DNA of 22,261 nucleotides, taken from an uncultured Treponema sp. Its GTDB lineage: Bacteria; Spirochaetota; Spirochaetia; Treponematales; Treponemataceae. Shown in pieces: positions 1 to 6,077 of the stretch; the first letter of the stretch is position 1; every line of letters starts with the position of its first letter. Position numbers and translations under genes: made by a program. The notes beneath the pieces were generated by a model. It was not told the DNA's origin and ran no database searches. It worked only from the letters and a program-made list of their open reading frames with translations. Where the stretch lies: contig CAKUTI010000031.1 in assembly GCA_934691925.1 (NCBI GenBank), forward strand, positions 1-22,261. The letters run 5' to 3'.

Positions 1-2
1 CG

Positions 3-307
3 CTCTATCCCGAAGATTACGAAATTCCTTCATACATAACGGACAACCTGAAATTTCCGCTTTATGAGTGGCAGAAAACCGCTTTGGAAAATTTTCTTAT
101 AAACGAAATAACGTGCCCAATCAAAGCGAAAAAAAGAGGCGTGTTGCCGCCGAACCATCTTATGTTCAACATGGCGACAGAAAGCGGAAAAACGCTGATT
201 ATGGCGGCTCTGATTCTCTACTACTACAAGCAGGGCTTCCATTCTTTAATGCAGGCGACAAGGCGATGAAAGAAAAATTCCAGAAACAGTTCGAGGAGAT
301 TGTGTGA
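3..307 (+). pseudogene. Remnant of a type III restriction enzyme helicase (Res) subunit, truncated by window edge and frame-broken
   Basis: Reading from base 3 the frame gives an N-terminal Res/DEAD-like segment: an RxYQ-like element (LYEWQKTALENF), then LMFNMATESGKTLIMAALI, the Walker A region of type III restriction R subunits, where the usual sequence is ATGSGKT. Here the first glycine is glutamate (GAA in place of GGA). The frame stops at 269, right after YYYKQGF, where intact family members continue with motif Ia and several hundred more residues. A neighbouring frame carries a short tail (GDKAMKEKFQKQFEEIV) to a stop at 307, which may be the end of this or another gene after a deletion. 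No methylase partner is visible. I read it as a decayed restriction locus; an upstream part may lie outside the window. Confidence 0.6.
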
Positions 308-355
308 TAAGAAAAAATACATGGAGACTTCTGAAAGAGGACAGCCGCTTTTTTT

Positions 356-553
356 AAGCCATGCTTGCTAAAAACTAAAGGTATGCTTTCTAAGAGGCTA
401 AGGTATACTTCCTAACTCCCGAAGGTATACTTCCTAAGGACTAAAGGTATACTTCCTAAAGACTGAAGGAATACTTCCTCAGGGGCTTAGGAAGCCTTGC
501 TTCAGCTCTTAGGAAGGCTTTCTTTAGGGCTAAGGTATGCTTCCTTTAGTTTT
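356..553. repeat. Nine-unit tandem array with exact 22-bp period
   Basis: Units begin at 356, 378, 400, 422, 444, 466, 488, 510 and 532, each exactly 22 bp after the last. The conserved part is AAGGTATACTTCCTAA (first 16 bases) followed by a variable six, often GGACTA or GGGGCT. The three units at 400, 422 and 444 are nearly identical and the outer units are degenerate. Units 488 and 510 start TAGGAAG and contain AAGCCTT and AAGGCTT, which are reverse complements of each other. The period is not a multiple of three and there are stops in all frames, so it is not coding. There are no variable spacers of CRISPR size. This array fills most of the 300-base gap between the Res remnant and cdd; the remainder (554-610) shows nothing clear. 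Confidence 0.85.
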
Positions 554-610
554 TGGACGAGATTCATTAAAAAATTGATTTTTTTAGTCTTCTTCCGGTC
601 TCTTGCCTTT

Positions 611-1021
611 TTATTCCATCGACTCCGCGCCGAATCCTAGCGCGAGCAGGTCAGATAAGTCTTTTTCAATGTATTTTCCGTTGTTTGAGCAGCACAGAAC
701 TCTTAAATGCGGCGCGAATTCGTACATGAACTGGCGGCACATTCCGCATGGCGTGCAGAGCTGCTCGGAGCTTCCGGCTATTGCAATCGCCTTGAATTTC
801 CTGTGTCCGTCGGCGACTGCGGTTGACATCGCGTTTCTTTCGCCGCAGATTCCGCACGGATACGACGCGCTTTCAACATTGCATCCTGTGTAGATTTTTC
901 CGTCATCGCAGAGAAGAGCCGCTCCAACATTGTATTTTGAGTACGGCGTGTATGCGTTTTTCCGCGCGTCCAGCGCAAGCTCAACGAGCTTTTTGTCGTC
1001 AATATTTTTCATTCCTTCCAT
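611..1021 (-). CDS. cdd: Cytidine deaminase (tetrameric type)
   Basis: 136 residues, the usual size of the small homotetrameric zinc cytidine deaminases, which convert cytidine and deoxycytidine to uridine and deoxyuridine in pyrimidine salvage in the cytosol. The substrate motif NVE (48-50) is followed by the catalytic CGE motif (C59-G60-E61, zinc cysteine and proton-shuttling glutamate). PCGMC gives the other two zinc cysteines (C92, C95). The ATG at 1021 is preferred because AAGGTGA lies a few bases upstream; an in-frame ATG nine bases further in lacks a well-spaced ribosome binding site. The gene is divergent from the methyltransferase gene at 1091. No clear terminator is seen downstream, where the 22-bp array begins. 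Confidence 0.93.
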   Translation of the reverse strand: MEGMKNIDDKKLVELALDARKNAYTPYSKYNVGAALLCDDGKIYTGCNVESASYPCGICGERNAMSTAVADGHRKFKAIAIAGSSEQLCTPCGMCRQFMYEFAPHLRVLCCSNNGKYIEKDLSDLLALGFGAESME

Positions 1022-1075
1022 AAAGTCACCTTTTTCAAAAAAATTGCTTCGAGGTTTTTAATGATAGCACATTTT

Positions 1076-1084
1076 TGCTAGAAT
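1076..1084 (+). promoter_or_regulatory. Extended -10 promoter (TGCTAGAAT) of the methyltransferase gene
   Basis: TG-C-TAGAAT ends six bases before the ATG at 1091. With normal sigma-70 spacing the first transcribed base would be the A of the start codon. No good -35 box is seen at 17 bp (TTTTAA), in keeping with an extended -10 promoter. No Shine-Dalgarno sequence precedes the ATG. Confidence 0.5.
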
Positions 1085-1090
1085 GATGAA

Positions 1091-2047
1091 ATGGAAATTG
1101 CTCTTGAAGACGGCGAGCGGATTGATTCTCTTCACGTCGGAGATTTTAAGATTGTCCAGAACAGGAATTTTTTCTGCTTTGGAATGGACTCAGTGCTGCT
1201 TTCGGATTTTGCTTTCAGCCGCATTGATTTTAAGACGGAAAACCTTAAGATTCTTGACTTGTGCAGCGGAAACGCGATTGTTCCGATTTTGCTTTGCGGA
1301 AAGCTCAAAGAACGTGATTCCAAAAAACTTGTTTTTGAAAATCTTGATTTTGGAAAACTTGTTTTCAGAGACTCTGATTATAAGAAGTTCGAGAATCACA
1401 ATGCTCATTTTTCCGCGTTGGAGATTCAGGAGAAAATCGCTGATATGGCTCGCCGGACGGTGCTTCTGAACAATCTTCAGAATAAAATTTCTGTGAAAAA
1501 CGGCGACCTTTGCAAAATCGAAAATCTTTATGATTCAGATTCTTTTGACGCTGTGACCTGCAATCCGCCTTACATTTTGCCTTCGAATGGCAGGCAGAGC
1601 TTGAACAAGGCGAAAATGATTGCCCGTCAGGAAATCTGCTGCTCGCTGAACGATGTTCTTCGGGCGGCTTTTTACGTTCTGAAAGACGACGGCAGCTTTT
1701 TTATGGTTCACCGGCCGGAGCGTTTTGACGAGATTGTCTCGTCGCTGAAATCTTCCGGATTTAAAATCAGGAATTTCAGGTTTGTGAAGCCTTTTGAGAA
1801 CGAGAACGCGAAAATGGTTCTTTTTCATTGCGTCGCAGTAAAAAAATCGGAATGTCAAAAAAGTCAAAATCTTCAAGATAACGAAAAAGACGAAAATGTT
1901 TGGAAAAATGAAAATATAAAGAAAAGCTGGGAAATAGAAAATTTAAAGAAAATCGAAATCTCGCCGCTCGTTATTTACAAGGAAAAAGACGTTTACACTT
2001 TGGAAACGGAAGAAATATATGGAAGAAAAGCGAATGAAAATTTTTAA
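1091..2047 (+). CDS. TrmN6/YfiC-like tRNA1(Val) adenine-N6 methyltransferase family protein
   Basis: 318 residues, class I SAM-dependent methyltransferase. The N-terminus (ERIDSLHVGDFKIVQNRNFF, then CFGMDSVLLSDF) matches the start of the YfiC/TrmN6 family. Motif I is DLCSGN (56-61). The catalytic NPPY, typical of N6-adenine methylation, is at 158-161, with GRQSLNKAKMIARQE after it as in relatives. The family methylates A37 of tRNA1(Val). It is longer than usual (about 240-250) because of two additions. A charged decapeptide-like repeat lies after motif I (KLVFENLDFG then KLVFRDSDYK). A Lys/Glu/Asn-rich stretch lies near the C-terminus (about 255-290). The 3' end overlaps the start of apbE, so the two are probably co-transcribed. 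The exact substrate in this organism is inferred from the family. Confidence 0.75.
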   Translation: MEIALEDGERIDSLHVGDFKIVQNRNFFCFGMDSVLLSDFAFSRIDFKTENLKILDLCSGNAIVPILLCGKLKERDSKKLVFENLDFGKLVFRDSDYKKFENHNAHFSALEIQEKIADMARRTVLLNNLQNKISVKNGDLCKIENLYDSDSFDAVTCNPPYILPSNGRQSLNKAKMIARQEICCSLNDVLRAAFYVLKDDGSFFMVHRPERFDEIVSSLKSSGFKIRNFRFVKPFENENAKMVLFHCVAVKKSECQKSQNLQDNEKDENVWKNENIKKSWEIENLKKIEISPLVIYKEKDVYTLETEEIYGRKANENF

Positions 2048-3071
2048 GTTTTTTGCTGTTGTGGCGGCGGCTTTTGTTTTTGTCTCGTGCGACAAGAAAA
2101 TTTCGCCGCAGTTTTACGAGTCGCTTGGAACGGTCTGTTTTATAAATCTTTATGACGACGGGAAAAAATCGGTTTACGACGAGATTGAATCTTGTCTTTC
2201 AAAAATCGACTCGAAATTCAATGTGAACAACGAAAATTCTGAAATCTCGCTTGTGAACAAGAACGCGTCAAAGTCTTCTGTGAAAATAAGCGACAATTTC
2301 GCTTTTGTTCTGAAAACATCGCTTGAAACCGCAACGCTTACGGACGGAGACTTTAATCCTGCGCTTGGAAATTTGATAAGGCTCTGGGGAATAAACACCG
2401 ACCATGCGCGAGTTCCGTCTGAATCTGAGATTGAAGAAGCGAGAAAGCACTGCGACTGGAGAAAAATCGCTTTTGACAAGACAAACCAGACTGTTTTTTT
2501 AAGAGATGACAAAATTTCGCTTGATTTAGGGGCGATTGCAAAAGGCTTTGCTGCGGACGAAATCGCGTTGATTTGCGGGAGAAACAATGTTCGCCGCGCC
2601 GTGATTGACTTGGGCGGAAATGTTCTAGTTTTAGGCGAGAAGAAAGACAAGTCACAATGGAAAGTCGGAATCAAGAATCCTGAAAATCCGGCAGGCGAGC
2701 CTTGCGCCGTTCTGAATTTTCCTGCAATTTCTGAAAACGGAAAAACTTGCTCGGTTGTGACAAGCGGAGTTTACGAGCGTTTTTTTGTTCAGGACGGAAA
2801 ACGCTACCATCATATTTTAAGCGGAAAAACAGGATTTCCTGCGGAGCCGGGCTTAAAATCGATAACGGTTGTCTGCAAAAAGTCGATTGCCGCAGACGCT
2901 TTAAGCACAGCGTTTTTTGTCGCTGGAAAAAGCCGGGCATTGGAGCTAAAAAGTAAGGCCGAAAATCTCTTTGGAGAGAAAATCAGCCTTGTGTTTATCG
3001 AAAATGACGGAAAAATTTCTTCTTCGCTTTCGGATTCAGAAATTTCCTTGAATTTTGAAAATCAGATGTAG
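2034..3071 (+). CDS. apbE: ApbE-type FAD:protein FMN transferase, lipoprotein
   Basis: 345 residues from the ATG at 2034. ApbE covalently attaches FMN from FAD to threonine residues of flavoproteins such as Rnf/Nqr subunits; a treponemal ApbE homologue (Ftp) is known to also hydrolyse FAD. The N-terminus is a lipoprotein signal (MKIFKFF, hydrophobic core, FVSC with C19), so it is exported and lipidated. Family motifs are DLGAIAKG (164-171), DLGGN (192-196), SG followed by YHHILSGKTGFPA (258-270), and the metal-binding AADALST (286-292). An in-frame ATG at 2019 would add five charged residues; 2034 gives a conventional signal peptide and has GGAAG about nine bases upstream. It overlaps the methyltransferase by 14 bp, and its last 10 bp overlap the convergent symporter gene. 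Confidence 0.92.
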   Translation: MKIFKFFAVVAAAFVFVSCDKKISPQFYESLGTVCFINLYDDGKKSVYDEIESCLSKIDSKFNVNNENSEISLVNKNASKSSVKISDNFAFVLKTSLETATLTDGDFNPALGNLIRLWGINTDHARVPSESEIEEARKHCDWRKIAFDKTNQTVFLRDDKISLDLGAIAKGFAADEIALICGRNNVRRAVIDLGGNVLVLGEKKDKSQWKVGIKNPENPAGEPCAVLNFPAISENGKTCSVVTSGVYERFFVQDGKRYHHILSGKTGFPAEPGLKSITVVCKKSIAADALSTAFFVAGKSRALELKSKAENLFGEKISLVFIENDGKISSSLSDSEISLNFENQM

Positions 3072-4291
3072 TGCTTCAATTCCTGATGCTCAATCATCTT
3101 TGTCTTGACCGCGACGATGTAGCTTCCTGTAATCCAGGTGACAACATCGAAAGCGGCTGCGAAGCTGCACAAAATCGGGGCTGCGTTTCTTAAAAGCAGG
3201 TAGCCTTCGCCGAATCCGCGGCCGTATATCGAACAGATTGCAATCAGCGCGGTGAAAGTTCCGCCTTGCGGCAACATTCCCAAGACAAATGAGACTGAGA
3301 ACGAAGTCACGAAAATCCAGAGAATGTCTGTGACGGTGAATCCCAAGTCTGTGTATGAGCGCAAAATCGTAACAAAGCAGATTGAAGTTACAAGGGCTGT
3401 TCCGCCTCGGCTGAAAATTGAGAAAAGCGGAAACGAGAAATTTCCGGCTTCATTGTGGATTCCGAGGCTTTCTTTTCCGTGGCGGGCCGAAACTAAAAGT
3501 GAGATGTTGGAGTCGCCTGAGAAAAAACTCACGAGAATCGGGCAGATGCTCGCGTAAAGAACGTGGAACGGTCTTAAATCCTTGCAGAAAAGCCTTAAAA
3601 TCAGCGGATAGATGAGCCCTGCAAGAAGAACAAAATCAACTAGAAGCATTACAAAAAGCGGAACGAAAGTCGAAGTTTCAAAAATCGTTTTCGCCTGCAA
3701 AATCCAGTAGCACGAGATTGCAATCATTCCGACTGAAAGCCATTCCACAAAGAACGAAAGAACCGTGTAGCAGAGTTTTGAAAGCGATTCAAGAACCTGA
3801 ACGACAGGCTTTGAAGCCGCCGAGTCTGAAGCGCAGCCTGCGCCTGCGAAAGCCGCAAAAACAAAAGCCGGAAGAAGATAGTCGCCGTTTTTCAGCGCGT
3901 CAAATCCTGAATAAGGGAAAATTGACATCACAAGGCTTTTCATATCGAGCTGCGGAATGTTGCTCATTTTTTCGCCTGTGATTGGAATGCGCGGAAGCTT
4001 GAATATCAGAATCGTTATGAGACCGAGAAGAACGAGAAGCAGCGTTCCTGCAATCAAAGCCGCGAAAGTCCAGAATGTTGTCCTTATGATTTTTCTGTCT
4101 GTCCTTAATTTGAAAAATGCGGAAGAAACTCCGAAGACGAGGAACGGAAGCGCAGCGTAGCGTCCGAACCTCACTGCGAGTTCCGCCGCGCTTGAAACAA
4201 ATGAGTTCACGCTAGGCACATTCAATGGAAGAATTATGGCAGCAAGCACGCCCAAGACCGTGCCGATTAAATATTTTATCCAAACTTTCAT
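3062..4291 (-). CDS. Dicarboxylate/amino acid:cation symporter (SDF/DAACS family), divergent
   Basis: 409 residues, strongly hydrophobic with about eight membrane segments and two re-entrant-like loops, the layout of sodium:glutamate/dicarboxylate symporters. Recognisable elements are SFFSGDSNISLL (about 255-266) in place of the serine-rich HP1 tip, then a polar stretch and glycine, FPLFSIFSRGGTAL (287-300) in place of the NMDGTA loop, LPQGGTFTALIAI (HP2 region, 340-352) and FDVVTWITGS (381-390) in place of DxxRTxxNVxGD. The canonical NMDGT and RT residues that bind sodium and the substrate carboxylate are therefore altered, so the substrate cannot be assigned. It is convergent with apbE (10-bp overlap) and divergent from the gene at 4341 with only 49 bp between. 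No ribosome binding site is seen before the ATG. Confidence 0.8.
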   Translation of the reverse strand: MKVWIKYLIGTVLGVLAAIILPLNVPSVNSFVSSAAELAVRFGRYAALPFLVFGVSSAFFKLRTDRKIIRTTFWTFAALIAGTLLLVLLGLITILIFKLPRIPITGEKMSNIPQLDMKSLVMSIFPYSGFDALKNGDYLLPAFVFAAFAGAGCASDSAASKPVVQVLESLSKLCYTVLSFFVEWLSVGMIAISCYWILQAKTIFETSTFVPLFVMLLVDFVLLAGLIYPLILRLFCKDLRPFHVLYASICPILVSFFSGDSNISLLVSARHGKESLGIHNEAGNFSFPLFSIFSRGGTALVTSICFVTILRSYTDLGFTVTDILWIFVTSFSVSFVLGMLPQGGTFTALIAICSIYGRGFGEGYLLLRNAAPILCSFAAAFDVVTWITGSYIVAVKTKMIEHQELKHYI

Positions 4292-4300
4292 AGAACCGTG

Positions 4301-4309
4301 ATTATATCA
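4301..4309 (-). promoter_or_regulatory. Extended -10 promoter of the symporter gene
   Basis: On the minus strand this reads TGATATAAT, an extended -10 element whose last base is nine bases before the ATG at 4291. Transcription would start about 0-2 bases before the start codon. Its -35 region would overlap the -10 box of the divergent gene at 4341. Confidence 0.5.
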
Positions 4310-4324
4310 AAATCGCCTTGATTA

Positions 4325-4333
4325 TGGTATAAT
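4325..4333 (+). promoter_or_regulatory. Extended -10 promoter (TGGTATAAT) of the 4341 gene
   Basis: A consensus TATAAT with an upstream TG ends seven bases before the ATG at 4341. No Shine-Dalgarno sequence lies between, so the message is predicted to start at or next to the ATG. Confidence 0.6.
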
Positions 4334-4340
4334 TTCAGAT

Positions 4341-5090
4341 ATGGCTAAGACGATTTTATTTGCGGGAAAAGAGCTTCCAGACGGAAAAGATTTGGCTTCA
4401 GGTGCGGTTTTTCAGGGAAGAAAAGTGATTGCGAGCTGCGCTCTGAAAATTGGCGAGAACGGCGAGGAGCAGCCTGACGCGGAAAATCTTCCGAAAAATG
4501 TTACTGCAATTTCGTGGAACAGAGGCTCGGCTTTGTCCTCGCGCGCGTTTGTCTTGAACAGCGAGAACGAAGGCGGCGCAGACGAGGCGGTTCTTGTTTT
4601 TGACGAGGGGCTTTTCGCTTCAAAAATCGGCTCGGCTTATGAGAACGCGAGAATTCTTGAAGAGCTTATCGGAAGCTATCAGTATCTGGCGCAGGAGATA
4701 ATTGCAAGATTCACGAGAAATCTTCAGAGAAAACGGAAAATCGTCTTTTTGTACAAGTCGAACCCGACAATATGCGAGAGCGTAACTTCAAGCTCCCTTA
4801 GAAATTCAGCCGTTCAGCTTTCCTATTCGTTGATTGCGGCAGCAGGCGGAGCTTTCCGTGCGTTTGCCGAGAATATGGCGGCGGAGCTTGTTCCGAGCGA
4901 GAATATCACACCGCTTCTTGTGAACTGCGACTACACAAACGATATGGCAGGAAGAGACAGCGCGCTTGCGGTCTGGCTTTGCGAGTATATGGACTCTGTT
5001 GACGCGCTGAAAAAGCCGCTTTCGGCAAAGCAGAAAGTAAGCTGGATAAAGGCGGGCGCGAGAAATCCGGGCGGATTCGGTCTTTTCTGA
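4341..5090 (+). CDS. Uncharacterised protein with a degenerate short-chain-dehydrogenase-like layout
   Basis: 249 residues, cytosolic, with no signal peptide or membrane segment. I do not recognise a named family. The order of elements resembles a short-chain dehydrogenase/reductase: a first strand and loop (ILFAGKELPDGKDLASG), a central helix (ARILEELIGSYQYLAQEIIARF), then a strand (RKIVFLYKS), and a helix with LSYSLIAAAGGAFRAFAENM followed by AAEL and a strand PLLVNCDY. However, the TGxxxGxG nucleotide loop is absent, and at the YxxxK position there is alanine (YSLIA), so it is unlikely to be an active oxidoreductase of that type. It is divergent from the symporter with a very compact promoter region. 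The dispersed repeat follows it. The fold is an inference from pattern only. Confidence 0.75.
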   Translation: MAKTILFAGKELPDGKDLASGAVFQGRKVIASCALKIGENGEEQPDAENLPKNVTAISWNRGSALSSRAFVLNSENEGGADEAVLVFDEGLFASKIGSAYENARILEELIGSYQYLAQEIIARFTRNLQRKRKIVFLYKSNPTICESVTSSSLRNSAVQLSYSLIAAAGGAFRAFAENMAAELVPSENITPLLVNCDYTNDMAGRDSALAVWLCEYMDSVDALKKPLSAKQKVSWIKAGARNPGGFGLF

Positions 5091-5146
5091 TTTCTTTGTT
5101 TTGTAAGAATGTTATGGGAGTGTGGCTATGAAGTTGAAAAATCAGT

Positions 5147-5235
5147 GTCATTCCGAACTCGAGTCTTTAGACTCGCTTGGATTCGGAATCTATATGCTAT
5201 ATCTAATGCAGATGCTGAAATAAATTCAGCATGAC
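5147..5235. repeat. Dispersed palindromic repeat, copy 1
   Basis: Two hairpins make up the element. The first is ATTCCGAA (5150-5157) pairing with TTCGGAAT (5182-5189), with an inner GAGTC-TTTA-GACTC hairpin at 5161-5174. The second is ATGCTGAA pairing with TTCAGCAT at 5212-5232, ending in GAC. The second hairpin and the ATTCCGAAT arm recur in reverse orientation at 7910-7965. The hallmark ATGCTGAA...TTCAGCATGAC resembles intergenic palindromic elements found in many bacterial genomes. No transposase is visible, so this is a non-autonomous element. It fills most of the 5091-5304 gap. Confidence 0.8.
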
Positions 5236-5304
5236 GACCTTTTAGATTTTCCGAATTTGCGGAACTGATTCGCTTCGTTTTTATTTTCACTTTTGGGATT
5301 TTTT

Positions 5305-5982
5305 ATGAATATTGATTTTGACTTGCATCTTTTTCTCGTTTATCTTCTTCGCATTTCGCTTGCTTTCGGGGCTGGTTTTTTAATGGGGCTTGAGCGCAAG
5401 GTTCGCCAGCAGGTTGTCGGAATGAGAACTCTGATTCTGATTTCCGTTTCGTCTGCGCTGTTCGGAATTATTTCAGTTCATATGGGATATTTGGGGCCGG
5501 GCGGAGACTCAACGCGGATTGCGGCGCAGGTTGTGAGCGGCGTTGGATTTTTGGGCGGCGGCGCGATTATGCGTCAGGGATTGAACATAAAAGGACTCAC
5601 ATCTGCGGCGATTATCTGGACTGCGGCGGCGGTGGGGCTTTCTCTTGGCGGCGGGCTTTATCTGCCTGCGGTTCTAGTTGTGATTGTCGCGCTTTTTTCT
5701 TTGATTCTGCTTGAAAAATTCGAGGAGAAGCATTTTCCGGCTGGAAGGCTAAAGTCTCTTCATCTTGTTTTTGATGACGACTCCGTTGACTTGCAGAGAG
5801 TGAAGTCCACAATCTCGAAAAGCGGATTTATCGTTGCGGATTTTAATATGAGCCGGATTCTCGCGGAAAAGCAGATTATTCTTCATTATTCTGTGAAAGC
5901 TCCGCGATGCGATGATTTTTCCGGCTTGATAAAGGGCTTGAAAGAAATAGGCGACCTTGCGGAATTTTCGATAACGGACTGA
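5305..5982 (+). CDS. MgtC/SapB family membrane protein
   Basis: 225 residues from the ATG at 5305, which has GGGA about seven bases upstream; an in-frame TTG four codons earlier is less likely. The N-terminal part holds the MgtC/SapB domain with four to five membrane segments. Signatures are GFLMGLERK (24-32), GMRTLILISV (39-48), a GFLGGGAIMRQG stretch (81-92), and GLTSAAIIWTAAAVGLSLGGG (97-117). A soluble C-terminal domain of about 75 residues (145 onward) has an ACT-like alternation of strands and helices. MgtC proteins are linked to growth at low magnesium and to control of the F-type ATP synthase in some pathogens, but many homologues have no known role. It lies between the dispersed repeat and the XPB gene, on the same strand. 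Confidence 0.9.
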   Translation: MNIDFDLHLFLVYLLRISLAFGAGFLMGLERKVRQQVVGMRTLILISVSSALFGIISVHMGYLGPGGDSTRIAAQVVSGVGFLGGGAIMRQGLNIKGLTSAAIIWTAAAVGLSLGGGLYLPAVLVVIVALFSLILLEKFEEKHFPAGRLKSLHLVFDDDSVDLQRVKSTISKSGFIVADFNMSRILAEKQIILHYSVKAPRCDDFSGLIKGLKEIGDLAEFSITD

Positions 5983-6040
5983 CGGCCCGGTTCTAAGAAC
6001 TTATCGTAGGAACAAAAAAATCCATGGAGGAATTTTTTTG

Positions 6041-6069
6041 TTCTATAAATCCCAAAACTTTGATAAACT
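6041..6069 (+). promoter_or_regulatory. Possible promoter of the XPB-like helicase
   Basis: TTCTAT (6041-6046), a 17-base spacer and TAAACT (6064-6069) ending eight bases before the ATG at 6078. Both boxes are weak matches. The placement relative to the start codon is the same as in several other genes of the window, which supports it. Confidence 0.3.
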
Positions 6070-6077
6070 GTTCCGTT

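Noticed and set aside
356..553. CRISPR array
   Set aside because: The units abut with no unique spacers and the period is 22 bp, with no cas genes in the window. It is a simple tandem array.
2174..2674. Long minus-strand open frame opposite apbE
   Set aside because: It is a shadow of the well-supported apbE gene and has no domain or ribosome binding site.
5128..5223. Short open frame (31 residues) with a GGGAG upstream
   Set aside because: Most of it lies inside the dispersed palindromic repeat and its peptide is of the kind such repeats encode by chance in many genomes. No support for a real gene.
6024..6077. Upstream ATG start of the XPB gene
   Set aside because: The extra 18 residues do not resemble the family, GGAGG lies after rather than before that ATG, and a -10-like box falls inside the extension.
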